A DNA stretch of 42,097 bases, taken from positions 1 through 42,097 of the forward strand of contig NZ_JALHLX010000019.1 of NCBI RefSeq assembly GCF_022844385.1, in the 5' to 3' direction. The translations under genes and the position numbers were made by a program. A model generated the notes under the pieces. The model was not told the origin of the DNA and made no database searches. It saw only the letters and a list, made by a program, of their open reading frames with translations. The DNA is from Hydrogenophaga sp. GTDB lineage: Bacteria; Pseudomonadota; Gammaproteobacteria; Burkholderiales; Burkholderiaceae_C. Each line of letters opens with the position of its first letter. Within the stretch, counting starts at the first letter, position 1. This document shows positions 34,176 through 42,097 of the stretch, piece after piece.

Positions 34176-35227
34176 CACGAATTCGCTTGCGGCTTCACGC
34201 CGTCCAGGTCGCTCCACAGCAGTTGCTGGTTGCGTTTGACGGCGCGGGTGAGCTTCGCGCCCACCAGGCGGTCGAAGTGCTGCACCGAAATCTCGCCCGA
34301 ACCGGGGCGGCGCGCCCAGATGTCGCTGGGCATGACCACATGGCCAGCGGGCAGGTCACGGTCGGCCACCATGGAGCCGCGTGCAAAGCGGTACACGTCT
34401 TCCTCGGGTGCGGTGCGCACCTTGGGGTTGTGCAGCGCAGTGTGGATTTCGCGCGAGCGGTCGATCAGAAACTTGAGCTCGGCCGGGTCCATGGAGCAGG
34501 AGATGTCCGGACCCTTGCGGTAACGCGTGTCGGTGAAGTGGCGCTCCAGGATGCAGGCGCCTAGCGCCACGGCAGACAGGGCCATCTCGGGGCCGATGCT
34601 GTGGTCGGAGAAACCGATGACGGCACGCGGGAAAGCGTTGCGCAATTCGGTGATGCCTTGCAGGCTCACGATCTCGGGTGGCGAGGGGTAGAGGTTGGTG
34701 CACTCCAGCAGCGCGTAGTCCACGCCCGCGTCGTCCAGTGCCTTCACCGACGGGCGCATGCCGTCGATGGTCTGCATGCCGGTGCTCATGATGATGGGCT
34801 TGCCGAAGCTGGCGATGTGGCGGATCAGCGGCACGTGGTTGCACTCGCCCGAGCCGATCTTGAACGCCGACACGCCGATGTCGTTGAGGAAGTCAGCGGC
34901 AGCGCGCGAGAACGGTGTGGAGATGTAGATCATGCCGAGCGACTCGGCGTAGGTCTTGAGCGCGATTTCGTCGTCTTTGGAGAGCGCGCATTCTTCCATC
35001 ACGTCCCAGATGGACTTGTCGGCGTTGGGCGGGAAGATCTGTTTGGCTTCGTCGGTCATCTCGTCGTCGACGAAATGCGTCTGGTGTTTGACCATTTCAC
35101 AGCCGGCGCGGTGCGCTGCGAGCACCATGCCTTTGGCCACGTCGAGGCTGCCGCCGTGGTTGATGCCGATTTCGGCCACGACCAGCGGTGGGTGTGCGGG
35201 GGAGATGTCGCGGTGGGCGATTTTCAT
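34175..35227 (-). CDS. neuB: N-acetylneuraminate synthase
   Basis: Condenses ManNAc with phosphoenolpyruvate to form N-acetylneuraminic acid. The 350-residue enzyme has a TIM-barrel domain (LVVAEIGINHGGSLDVAK, MVKHQTHFVDDEM, FKIGSGECNHVPLI, IMSTGMQTIDGM, GFSDHSIG, LERHFTDTRYRKGPDISCSMDP) and a C-terminal antifreeze-like SAF domain (about 295-350). AGAGG lies six bases before the ATG. It is flanked by neuC downstream and a glycosyltransferase upstream in one operon. A legionaminate synthase would look similar; the Neu5Ac call rests on the set of genes present. Confidence 0.92.
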   Translation of the reverse strand: MKIAHRDISPAHPPLVVAEIGINHGGSLDVAKGMVLAAHRAGCEMVKHQTHFVDDEMTDEAKQIFPPNADKSIWDVMEECALSKDDEIALKTYAESLGMIYISTPFSRAAADFLNDIGVSAFKIGSGECNHVPLIRHIASFGKPIIMSTGMQTIDGMRPSVKALDDAGVDYALLECTNLYPSPPEIVSLQGITELRNAFPRAVIGFSDHSIGPEMALSAVALGACILERHFTDTRYRKGPDISCSMDPAELKFLIDRSREIHTALHNPKVRTAPEEDVYRFARGSMVADRDLPAGHVVMPSDIWARRPGSGEISVQHFDRLVGAKLTRAVKRNQQLLWSDLDGVKPQANS

Positions 35228-35257
35228 GAAGGCCTCTTGCCGGGTGGCGTCAGGGAA

Positions 35258-36148
35258 TTACAGGGAGCCGGCGTAGAACGCCTGGATTTTGGACCGCATG
35301 AAACCGAGCGTTTTTTCGCTCCAGATCAGCTTGCGGGATTTTTCGTCAACGATCACGTCGCCTTCTTTGAGCGACAGCAATTTTTCGGGCTTGATCATCA
35401 GGCCGTTGAGCGTGACGGCCACCAGTGATTTGCGACGGCTACGCACCCAGGGCAAGCGCGCCTTGATGTAGAGCCAGAAGCCCCAATAAAACATGAACTC
35501 GCCCGGAAACTTGACGGCAAACGAGTTGGGGATGCGCACCATGTGTTCCTGCGCCACCCAGCTGATAAATCGTTCATCGGCCGCCATGGGGCGGAATTCA
35601 AGCTTCGGGTGTTTGTCCAGCAGGGCCTTGAAGCGCTCGGCGATGAAGTGGCATTCGGCCGGGTGGTAGATCACGAAAGACGAGTTGCCGCGCGCATAAC
35701 GGCGGCGGTTGGTCCAGCGGTACAGCGTGCGCCCGATCCAGCCAAACGGAATGATCGCGCTCTGCAGAATAGCCACGGTCTGGCGGTTCTCCATCAGGTC
35801 CAGTCCGGTGCCAAGGTCGCCGAGCACGATGGTGTCCAGGTCCACGTAGATCGCAGGCAGGTCGGTGGGCACGATGCCGTGGTCGAACATCACCAGCTTG
35901 GCCTGGCAGCCCGAGGTCTTGAGGCGGTCCTGCAGCCAGAACTCGGGAAAGCGCACCAGCTCGATGCGGTCCGCCAGATCGGGGCGGTCCTGGTCCGAAA
36001 TCAGGATGAAGCGCGGCTGTGACGAAGCCTTGTTGGCAATGCTGCGCGCCAGGTTGTTGATGAGCGCCGTCGAATACTTCGTGCCCCAACAGACCATCAC
36101 GCACTGCCAGGTGGGCGCGGCGTAGAGGTCCATGTGGTCGGTGTTCAT
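35258..36148 (-). CDS. Putative glycosyltransferase with DxD motif
   Basis: A 296-residue cytoplasmic protein, MNTDHMDLYAAPTW onward. IYVDLDTIVLGDLG near residue 112 is a DxD-type metal/nucleotide-sugar site of the GT-A fold. An N-terminal QCVMVCWGTKYSTALINNLARSI segment and a basic C-terminal region are seen. I do not recognise a specific family. A DxD site argues against the known bacterial sialyltransferase families, which lack it, so a UDP- or GDP-sugar donor is more likely. It starts one base after the neuA stop and lies 30 bp before neuB, so it belongs to the sialic acid operon. Confidence 0.75.
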   Translation of the reverse strand: MNTDHMDLYAAPTWQCVMVCWGTKYSTALINNLARSIANKASSQPRFILISDQDRPDLADRIELVRFPEFWLQDRLKTSGCQAKLVMFDHGIVPTDLPAIYVDLDTIVLGDLGTGLDLMENRQTVAILQSAIIPFGWIGRTLYRWTNRRRYARGNSSFVIYHPAECHFIAERFKALLDKHPKLEFRPMAADERFISWVAQEHMVRIPNSFAVKFPGEFMFYWGFWLYIKARLPWVRSRRKSLVAVTLNGLMIKPEKLLSLKEGDVIVDEKSRKLIWSEKTLGFMRSKIQAFYAGSL

Positions 36149-36149
36149 C

Positions 36150-36839
36150 TCACTGACCACGCGTTGCCTCCAGCGCGGCTTCGCAGCGATCGAAGTCGTC
36201 CAGCGAGTCGATGTCCTGGCTGCGCTCGGCCGGCATTTCCACCACGCCGATGCGCTCGGACACAAAACTGCCGCTGGCCACAAAGCGTTCGGCGTTCAAC
36301 ACATACAACGCGCCGTTGGGCCGCACCACCGGGGGCAGGCTCTGGCGGTTGGCAAAGCAGTAGGCCGGGTCCGACAGCGGCTGGAACCGGTTGCCGCGCA
36401 GCGTGCCCCACTTGAGCACACCCCGGTCGGCGCTGGTGACCGACATCACCAGTTCAAAATAACCCCCGGCGAACACCGCCAGCGCGGCTGCAATGTCGCT
36501 GGGCAGGCGCAGCGGCGAGGTGGCCTGCAACAGCACCACCGTGCCGTGGCAGTCGGCCGTGTGCAGCGCGTGCTGCAACACGGGGGCCATGGGCACGGTG
36601 TCGCCTGCGAGTTCGGGCGGGCGCTCCACCAGGGTCACCTGGCTGGGCAGTTCGGCCCACAGCACCTCGGGGATGTCGGTCGTGATCACCACGCGCTGGG
36701 CGCCGGCTTGCAGCGCCTGGTCCACCGCGTGGCGGTACAGCGGTTTGCCCGCCAGCGGGCGGATGTTTTTCGAGGGCAGGCCCTTGGATCCGGCGCGCAG
36801 CGGAATGACTGCGGTCCAGGCCGGCGTGGGAAGGGGCAT
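36150..36839 (-). CDS. neuA: Acylneuraminate cytidylyltransferase
   Basis: Activates sialic acid to CMP-sialic acid with CTP. The 229-residue protein has the CMP-sugar synthetase signatures RAGSKGLPSKNIRPLAGKPL (16-35), VVLLQATSPLRLPSDI (101-116) and RPNGALYVLNAERF (173-186). It lacks the phosphatase domain of longer NeuA versions. It is the first gene of the minus-strand glycan operon, and its start faces the first WaaA-like gene across 136 bp. The substrate could be Neu5Ac, or a related nonulosonic acid such as legionaminate. Confidence 0.92.
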   Translation of the reverse strand: MPLPTPAWTAVIPLRAGSKGLPSKNIRPLAGKPLYRHAVDQALQAGAQRVVITTDIPEVLWAELPSQVTLVERPPELAGDTVPMAPVLQHALHTADCHGTVVLLQATSPLRLPSDIAAALAVFAGGYFELVMSVTSADRGVLKWGTLRGNRFQPLSDPAYCFANRQSLPPVVRPNGALYVLNAERFVASGSFVSERIGVVEMPAERSQDIDSLDDFDRCEAALEATRGQ

Positions 36840-36975
36840 CGTGGGTGTTCCTGTGTGGGAAGACAAGCCGCGCGGTGAGGGCCTGTCCAAGGGCGTAACT
36901 ATACTGAATGGCCTTCGACCGGAGCCCCTGGAGCGACGCGCAGGCACCCCCGCCCGACCCGTTTCGTTCCCACCG
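36840..36975. promoter_or_regulatory. Divergent promoter region between neuA and the WaaA-like genes
   Basis: The 136-bp gap holds TATACT (36900-36905), a good -10 box on the plus strand that reads AGTATA, with TATAGT offset by one base, on the minus strand. No good -35 box is seen on either side. Nothing else stands out. Confidence 0.35.
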
Positions 36976-38373
36976 ATGGCCTCCCCCACTTCCACACGCC
37001 CAGCCTCCCGCCCTTTTCCGCCCACCTGGCGGCTGTCCGTGCTCATCGGCGTGTACGAACTGCTGTGGCACCTGCTGCTGCCGGTGTTCCTGCTGTTTCT
37101 GTGGAAGCGCGGCCAGCGCGAGCCGCTGTATCGAGCCCATTGGGACGAGCGCTTCGGCGCTGCACCCACCGGACTGGACCGTCCGGTGTGGGTGCACTCC
37201 GCTTCCATGGGCGAGATGCGCGGCGCGGCGCCGCTGGTGCGCGCCCTGCTTGCAGCGGATTACCCGGTCTTCATCACCACCCTCACCCCGGCTGGCCGCA
37301 CCGCCGCCCACACGCTGTTTGCAGAAGCCATTGCCGCGCGGCGCCTGCAGGTGAGCTTTGTACCGCTGGAGCTGGGCTGGGCGGTGCGCCGGTTGATCCG
37401 CCGTGTGCGTCCGCGCGCAGCGGTCATGACCGAGATCGACACCTGGCCGGTGCTGCTGGCCACCATCCGCCGCTGCGGCGTGCCGCTGGCCATGGCCAAT
37501 GCCCAGTATCCGAAAAAAAGCATCGTGCGAGACCGGAAATGGGGCGGCTTTCGCGCCGGCATCTTCCAGGCCTACGAACTCGTGCTGTGCAAGTCCGAAA
37601 CCCATGCCCAGCGCTTTCGCGACGTGGGTTGTGAACGCGTGGTGATCGCGGGCGAGACCCGCTTTGATCTGCCGGTGTCGCCGCAGCAGATCGCTGCTGC
37701 GCAAGCCTTGCTCGCACCCTGGCAGCTTGCCACGGCCTCGGGCGGGCAACGACCTGTGCTGTGTTTTGCCAGCGCCATCGTGGGCGAAGACGAGCAGTTC
37801 ATCGACGCGATCAGACAGGTTCAAGCCGGCCTGCAGGCCGCGGGCTTGCCGCCACCGCTGGTGGTGTACGTGCCGCGCAGCCCACAGCGCTTTGATGCGG
37901 TGGTGCAGATGTTCGAAGCGGCGGGCCTGCGCGTGGCGCGCCGCAGCCGCATGCTCGACGCCACGCTGCAGCCCACGCCCGACGCGCCCGACATGACCGC
38001 CATCGACGTTCTCATGGGCGATTCCCTGGGCGAGATGTACTTCTACCTCGCGCTCTCGCAGGTGGTGGTGGTGGGAGCATCCTTCGTGCCCATGGGAGCG
38101 CACAATGTGATCGAACCGCTGGCACTCAAGAAGCCGGTGATGGTGGGCCACAGCATCTGGGGCATCGAGTACCCCGGCGTGGAGGCGCTGGCCGCGGGTG
38201 TCTTGCAGCAGCACATGACGATCCCCAGCCTCTCAGCAGCGCTGGTACAGCTGCTCACCTCGCCCACCGACTACGCCCGGGCCATCGAAGGCGCCGAAGC
38301 CTTCTACGCCGAACACGGTGGCGCCACCGCGAAACACATGGCCACGCTCGTGCCCTGGCTGGAAGCACCATGA
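36976..38373 (+). CDS. WaaA-like (Kdo transferase family) glycosyltransferase 1
   Basis: A 465-residue member of the Kdo transferase family. An N-terminal hydrophobic anchor (SVLIGVYELLWHLLLPVFLLF, first 20 shown as SVLIGVYELLWHLLLPVFLL) lies at about 21-41, VWVHSASMGEMRGAAPLV carries the catalytic-type Glu80, and VMTEIDTWPVLLATI matches the METEVWPN region. The C-terminal nucleotide-binding half has MGDSLGEMYFYLALS and GAHNVIEPLALKKPVMVG in place of the usual GGHNPLEPAA. It is clearly divergent from standard WaaA. It overlaps the second copy by four bases and faces the CMP-sialic acid genes. Confidence 0.82.
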   Translation: MASPTSTRPASRPFPPTWRLSVLIGVYELLWHLLLPVFLLFLWKRGQREPLYRAHWDERFGAAPTGLDRPVWVHSASMGEMRGAAPLVRALLAADYPVFITTLTPAGRTAAHTLFAEAIAARRLQVSFVPLELGWAVRRLIRRVRPRAAVMTEIDTWPVLLATIRRCGVPLAMANAQYPKKSIVRDRKWGGFRAGIFQAYELVLCKSETHAQRFRDVGCERVVIAGETRFDLPVSPQQIAAAQALLAPWQLATASGGQRPVLCFASAIVGEDEQFIDAIRQVQAGLQAAGLPPPLVVYVPRSPQRFDAVVQMFEAAGLRVARRSRMLDATLQPTPDAPDMTAIDVLMGDSLGEMYFYLALSQVVVVGASFVPMGAHNVIEPLALKKPVMVGHSIWGIEYPGVEALAAGVLQQHMTIPSLSAALVQLLTSPTDYARAIEGAEAFYAEHGGATAKHMATLVPWLEAP

Positions 38374-39641
38374 CACCTACGGGCCAGCCCTGGGCACTGC
38401 GCGCCTATCTCGTGCTGGCACGGATGCTCGCGCCCGTGTGGCGCAAGGGCTTGCAGCGGCGGCTGCTGCGCGGCAAGGAGACGCCGCGCAGCGTGCGGCA
38501 GAAGCTGGGCAGCGAGTACGCCGACCGGCCCGCCGGCATGCTGGTCTGGGGCCACGCGGTGGGCGTGGGCGAGTCCATGGCACTTGCCGGACTGTTCGCG
38601 CGGCTCGCCGAGCGGCGGCCCGACTGCAGTTTTCTTATCACCACCACCGCGCGCACCTCGGGCGACGCGCTGCGCCGCACCGGCCTGCCCGCGCGCTGTC
38701 AGCACCAGTTCGCGCCGGTGGACACGCCCGAGGCGGTGTCGCGCTTCCTCGACCATTGGCAACCCTCGCTTGCGCTGTGGTGCGAAATGGACCTGTGGCC
38801 CGCGCTGATCGCCGAGACCGACGCGCGTTCCATCCCGCGCGCTTTGGTCAACGCGCGGCTGTCGCCCGAGTCGCTCGCCAAGCGCCGCTGGGGTCGCTGG
38901 ATCTACCAGGCGTTGTTGCCGGGTTTTCGGGAGCTGTTTGCGCAGAACGAAGCCAGCGCGGACGCGCTGGTGGTTCTGGGTGCTCAGCATGAGCGCATCA
39001 CGGTCAGCGGCACGATCAAGGCGCTGGTGCCACCGCTGGGATGCGATGCGGACGATCTGGAAAGCTGGCAACAGACGCTTGGCGGCCGACCCGTGTGGTT
39101 GCTGGCGTCAAGCCATCCGGGCGAGGAGGAGCTGGCGCTGGCGGCCCACACCCGGCTTCGGGCGCAACGGTCCGATGCGCTGTTGATCATCGCGCCGCGA
39201 GCCCCGGCGCGAGGACTTGAAGTGGCAGCGCTCGCTTCAGCCGCAGGCCTGCAGGACGTGCCCTTGCGCAGCGCCGGCGCGCACCTGGCCACCGATGCGC
39301 CGTTCTACATCGCCGACACCATCGGCGAGATGGGCCTGTGGTACCGGCTGGCACCGGTGGCTTTGGTGGGTGGCTCGTTCGCCAACGTGGGTGGCCACAA
39401 CCCGCACGAGCCCCTGGCGCTGGGTTGCGCCGTGCTGCATGGGCCCAACGTGTGGAACTTCGCCGAGAGTTACGAACGCCTCGACGGTCTGCGCCAGGCC
39501 CGGCTGGTGAACAGCGAAAGCGATGTGGCCTTTGAGGTGGCCGCGGTGTGGGACACCAACCGCCCGATGGACACCACCGCCCTCGTGGACGAACAGGCCG
39601 AAGCGGTGATCGAGAAAGTGCAGGCGTTGTTGCCGCGCTGA
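38370..39641 (+). CDS. WaaA-like (Kdo transferase family) glycosyltransferase 2
   Basis: A 423-residue Kdo transferase family protein that is closer to the family norm than its neighbour: LVWGHAVGVGESMALAGLF (catalytic-type Glu68), LALWCEMDLWPALIAE, VNARLSPESLAKRRWG, QNEASADALVVLGA, LLASSHPGEEELALAAH, YIADTIGEMGLWYRLAPVAL and GGHNPHEPLALGCAVLHGPN. From memory it is more like alphaproteobacterial Kdo transferases (HQFAPVDTPEAVSRFLDHW) than the usual betaproteobacterial type. No strong N-terminal membrane anchor is present. It starts inside the end of the first copy (ATGA). Donor may be CMP-Kdo or CMP-sialic acid. Confidence 0.85.
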   Translation: MTPTGQPWALRAYLVLARMLAPVWRKGLQRRLLRGKETPRSVRQKLGSEYADRPAGMLVWGHAVGVGESMALAGLFARLAERRPDCSFLITTTARTSGDALRRTGLPARCQHQFAPVDTPEAVSRFLDHWQPSLALWCEMDLWPALIAETDARSIPRALVNARLSPESLAKRRWGRWIYQALLPGFRELFAQNEASADALVVLGAQHERITVSGTIKALVPPLGCDADDLESWQQTLGGRPVWLLASSHPGEEELALAAHTRLRAQRSDALLIIAPRAPARGLEVAALASAAGLQDVPLRSAGAHLATDAPFYIADTIGEMGLWYRLAPVALVGGSFANVGGHNPHEPLALGCAVLHGPNVWNFAESYERLDGLRQARLVNSESDVAFEVAAVWDTNRPMDTTALVDEQAEAVIEKVQALLPR

Positions 39642-39647
39642 CTTGGT

Positions 39648-41030
39648 TCAGTGGGAGCTGGCGCCCACCACGGCATCGGGCTTGCCCTGTTTCAGCAAAT
39701 CGAGCATCACCGCTTCAATGCGGTGCAGGGCTTCGGTGGTCTGGCCTTCAAACCGCAGCACCAGCACCGGTGTGGTGTTGGACGCGCGGATCAATCCGAA
39801 ACCATCGGGCCAGTCCACCCGCACGCCGTCGATGGTGGACACCTTGGCCTGTGCGTCGAACTTCGCCATGGAAATGAGTTTTTCCACCACTGCGTGCGGC
39901 TCGCCCTCGGCGCAGGCCACGTTGAGCTCGGGTGTGCTGAAGCTGGTGGGCAAGGCATTGAGCACGGCGCTGGCGTTCGGGCTGCGGCTGACGATTTCGA
40001 GCAGGCGCGCGCCGGCGTAGGTGCCATCGTCAAAGCCGTACCAGCGTTCCTTGAAGAAGATGTGGCCGCTCATTTCGCCACCCAGCGGGCTGTTCAGCTC
40101 CTTCATGCGGGCCTTGATCAGCGAATGGCCGGTCTTGTAGATGTGGGCCACGCCGCCCGCCGCCTCAATGGCCGGGGCCAGGCGCTGGGAGCACTTCACG
40201 TCGAACACGATGTCGCCGCCGGGCACGCGCGAGAGCACGTCCTGCGAGAACAGGATCATCTGGCGGTCGGGGTAGATGTTGTTGCCTTCCTTGGTCACGA
40301 TGCCCAGGCGGTCGCCGTCACCATCGAAGGCCAGGCCGAGTTCGGCGTCGGTGTCGCGCAGCGCGCGCATCACGTCCTGCAGGTTCTCGGGCTTGCTGGG
40401 GTCAGGGTGGTGGTTGGGGAAGTTGCCGTCCACCTCGCTGAAGAGCTCGATCACTTCGCAACCCAGCGCACGGAAGATGGCCGGGGCCGATGCACCGGCC
40501 ACGCCGTTGCCGCAGTCCACCACGATCTTCATGGGACGCGAGATCTTGATGTCGCCCACGATGCGTGCCTGGTACGCCGCCTGCACATTGATCAGACGAA
40601 CACGACCGCCATCGGCGCGTGTGTGTGATTCGGCTTCCATGGTCTTGCGCAGCGCCTGGATGTCCTCGCCGTAAATCGCGCGACCGGCCAGCACCATCTT
40701 GAAACCGTTGTAGTCCTTCGGGTTGTGGCTGCCGGTGACCTGGATGCCGCTGGTGCACAGCGTGGCGGCGGCGAAGTACAGCATGGGCGTGGTGGCCAGG
40801 CCGATGTCGATCACGTCCACGCCCGCAGCCACCAAGCCGCGGATCAGCGCGGCCGACAAGGCCGGCCCGCTCAGGCGCCCGTCGCGTCCCACGGCCACGC
40901 TCTTCTCGCCCAGCTTCATCGCCTGCGTGCCGAACGCCAGACCCAGGGCCTCGGCCACCGCTTCGTTGAGCGCGGTGGGTGTCACGCCGCGGATGTCGTA
41001 GGCCTTGAAGATCGAGGGGGTGACTTGCAT
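39648..41030 (-). CDS. manB: Phosphomannomutase / phosphoglucomutase
   Basis: Interconverts the 6- and 1-phosphates of mannose or glucose, feeding ManC and GalU. The 460-residue alpha-phosphohexomutase starts FKAYDIRGVTPTALNE and has the phosphoserine loop TGSHNPKDYNGFK with Ser101. The metal loop is DGDGDRLG (236-243), the sugar-binding loop is GGEMSGHIFF, and the phosphate-binding RASNTTPVLVLRFEG lies near the end. It is of the AlgC type and could be called algC. It converges on the second WaaA-like gene with a 6-bp gap and is divergent from the Ada-like gene. Confidence 0.95.
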   Translation of the reverse strand: MQVTPSIFKAYDIRGVTPTALNEAVAEALGLAFGTQAMKLGEKSVAVGRDGRLSGPALSAALIRGLVAAGVDVIDIGLATTPMLYFAAATLCTSGIQVTGSHNPKDYNGFKMVLAGRAIYGEDIQALRKTMEAESHTRADGGRVRLINVQAAYQARIVGDIKISRPMKIVVDCGNGVAGASAPAIFRALGCEVIELFSEVDGNFPNHHPDPSKPENLQDVMRALRDTDAELGLAFDGDGDRLGIVTKEGNNIYPDRQMILFSQDVLSRVPGGDIVFDVKCSQRLAPAIEAAGGVAHIYKTGHSLIKARMKELNSPLGGEMSGHIFFKERWYGFDDGTYAGARLLEIVSRSPNASAVLNALPTSFSTPELNVACAEGEPHAVVEKLISMAKFDAQAKVSTIDGVRVDWPDGFGLIRASNTTPVLVLRFEGQTTEALHRIEAVMLDLLKQGKPDAVVGASSH

Positions 41031-41147
41031 GGGGGTGTCCTGGGTTCGGGGAGGTTGGACCATTGTAGGAGTGGTACTTTCCCCTGATGGAGGCACATGT
41101 CCGGAAACGGCCAGCCGAGCCCATCCGAACGGCCTACCATCACGGTC

Positions 41148-42097
41148 ATGAACCGCCCAGACCGCATCGACGCCGACGCCTGCTACCGCGCGCTGTGCTC
41201 GCACGACGCGCGCTTCGACGGGCAGTTCTTTACCGCCGTCACCTCCACCGGTATCTACTGCCGGCCGGTCTGCCGCGTGCGCACACCGCGGCGAGAGAAC
41301 TGCCGCTTCTTCGCGCACGCGGCGCAGGCGGAACACGCGGGGTTTCGCCCCTGCCTGCGCTGCCGCCCCGAGCTGGCACCGATGGAACGCCACTGGTCCT
41401 CCGAGGACGCCTCGGCCATCCTGCTGCAGCAAGCCACGCTGTGGCTGGACGACCCACAGCACTGGCACGACTCTGAAGGCAACATGGGCGAGCGAATGGC
41501 TGCGCGCCTCGGCGTGAGCGACCGCCACCTGCGCCGCGTGTTCGAGGACCAGCTCGGGGTCTCGCCGCTGCAATACCTGCTCACGCGCAAGCTGCTCACC
41601 GCCAAACAATTGCTCGCGGACACAGATCTGCCCATCACCCAGGTCGCGCTCGTCAGCGGCTTCGGCAGCGTGCGGCGTTTCAATGCAGCCTTCTTCGAAC
41701 ACTACCGACTGAACCCGACCCAGTTGCGACGCCAGATCGGTACGCGTGACAGCGACCAGGGCACCACGGTGCGCCTGGGCTACCGACCACCCTACGACGT
41801 GGCGGCCACGCTGGCCTTCTTCCGGCAACGCCTGATCGAAGGCGTGGCCTTCGTCGACGAGCAGCAACGTTTCGGCCAGACCTTGCGCATGGACATCGGT
41901 GAGCGCAGCCACCGAGGCTGGCTGATTGCCGAGTTCGACGAAACGCGCAACCAACTCGTGCTGCGCGTGAGCGACGAGCTGCGCGAGGTGCTGCCGCAGG
42001 TGATCCACCGGCTGCGCGCTGCGCTTGATCTCGATGCCGACCCGGGCGCGATCAACGCCGTGCTGCACGGCGCGTTCCCGGCCGGCGACGGCTTGCG
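41148..42097 (+). CDS. Ada-type regulator / AlkA DNA-3-methyladenine glycosylase (partial)
   Basis: A DNA alkylation-damage protein whose end is cut by the window edge after about 316 codons. The N-terminal Ada zinc domain has Cys38 (GIYCRPVC), Cys42, Cys69 and Cys72 (RPCLRCRPE), the same numbering as E. coli Ada, where Cys38 accepts methyl from phosphotriesters. An AraC-type helix-turn-helix follows (about 90-200; MGERMAARLGVSDRHLRRVFEDQLGVSPLQYLLTRK, quoted in part as MGERMAARLGVSDRHLRRVF). Then comes the start of an AlkA N-terminal domain (RLGYRPPYDVAATLAFF). No O6-methylguanine transferase domain lies in the visible part. In this fusion type the regulator and glycosylase are one protein of roughly 490-500 residues. 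It is divergent from manB over 117 bp in which I see no clear Ada box. Confidence 0.92.
   Translation, partial: MNRPDRIDADACYRALCSHDARFDGQFFTAVTSTGIYCRPVCRVRTPRRENCRFFAHAAQAEHAGFRPCLRCRPELAPMERHWSSEDASAILLQQATLWLDDPQHWHDSEGNMGERMAARLGVSDRHLRRVFEDQLGVSPLQYLLTRKLLTAKQLLADTDLPITQVALVSGFGSVRRFNAAFFEHYRLNPTQLRRQIGTRDSDQGTTVRLGYRPPYDVAATLAFFRQRLIEGVAFVDEQQRFGQTLRMDIGERSHRGWLIAEFDETRNQLVLRVSDELREVLPQVIHRLRAALDLDADPGAINAVLHGAFPAGDGL

Noticed and set aside
41031..41147. TACAAT on the minus strand as a phosphohexomutase promoter, and possible Ada boxes
   Set aside because: No acceptable -35 box lies 16-18 bases upstream and no Ada-box-like AAA/GCGCA element was found.
41031..42068. N-terminal extension of the phosphohexomutase across the Ada-like gene
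   Set aside because: The family start MQVTPSIFKAYDIRG at 41030 is normal, and the extension is antisense to an Ada/AraC protein with intact zinc ligands.

Overview
The window is a gene-dense, GC-rich stretch with no gap larger than about 220 bp. It has tight same-strand operons (TGATG and ATGA stop/start overlaps), puuD/uraD-type purine genes, a glutathione-dependent formaldehyde pathway, a PEP-CTERM protein and a pcm-rhodanese-tolC block. Together these point to a betaproteobacterium of the Burkholderiales, most likely Comamonadaceae and perhaps near Hydrogenophaga. The placement comes from gene content and protein style, not from a database search. I found no tRNA, rRNA, CRISPR array, insertion sequence or phage gene.

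Layout. (1) 1-3326: sugar-nucleotide genes galU (cut by the left edge), manC and galE. (2) 3314-5355, minus strand: an operon of a HAD phosphatase, a Rieske protein and an SppA-type peptidase. (3) 5444-6192: a lone PEP-CTERM exported protein with a sigma-54-type promoter, an upstream inverted repeat and a strong bidirectional terminator. (4) 6207-8152, minus: frmA-fghA, formaldehyde oxidation. (5) 8231-16252: a purine/urate degradation locus with puuD, xdhC, a TonB-like proline-rich envelope protein, uraH, a GntR regulator, puuE, a uraD-allC fusion and an unassigned M20 hydrolase. Two copies of a GTGTATACAC palindrome, before puuD and between uraH and gntR, suggest one regulon. (6) 16322-22998: maeB, msrA, a LysR regulator divergent from gcdH, and a CPA1 cation/proton antiporter. 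(7) 23071-30712: a tetR regulator with a clear operator, an RND adaptor, an RND pump, pcm, a rhodanese and a tolC-family channel, forming a tripartite efflux locus. (8) 30723-39641: a surface-glycan block. The minus strand carries neuA, a DxD glycosyltransferase, neuB, neuC, an O-antigen-ligase-like membrane protein and an RgpF-like protein; two tandem WaaA-like transferases diverge from it. (9) 39648-42097: a phosphomannomutase/phosphoglucomutase, and an Ada-AlkA type DNA repair regulator cut by the right edge.

How it fits together. ManC, GalE, GalU and the phosphohexomutase at the far end supply GDP-mannose, UDP-galactose and UDP-glucose, while NeuC, NeuB and NeuA make CMP-sialic acid. The window therefore encodes much of the precursor supply for a sialylated surface polymer, yet no recognised sialyltransferase is present. 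The purine locus covers urate to allantoate and beyond, but the xanthine dehydrogenase subunits are not in the window.

The points most worth a second look are the sigma-54 promoter of the PEP-CTERM gene, the GntR operator pair with a probably leaderless gntR, an interspersed hairpin repeat inserted in frame in the uraD-allC fusion, an M20 enzyme whose usual metal-bridging Asp is displaced, and the pair of divergent WaaA-like enzymes facing a CMP-sialic acid cluster.
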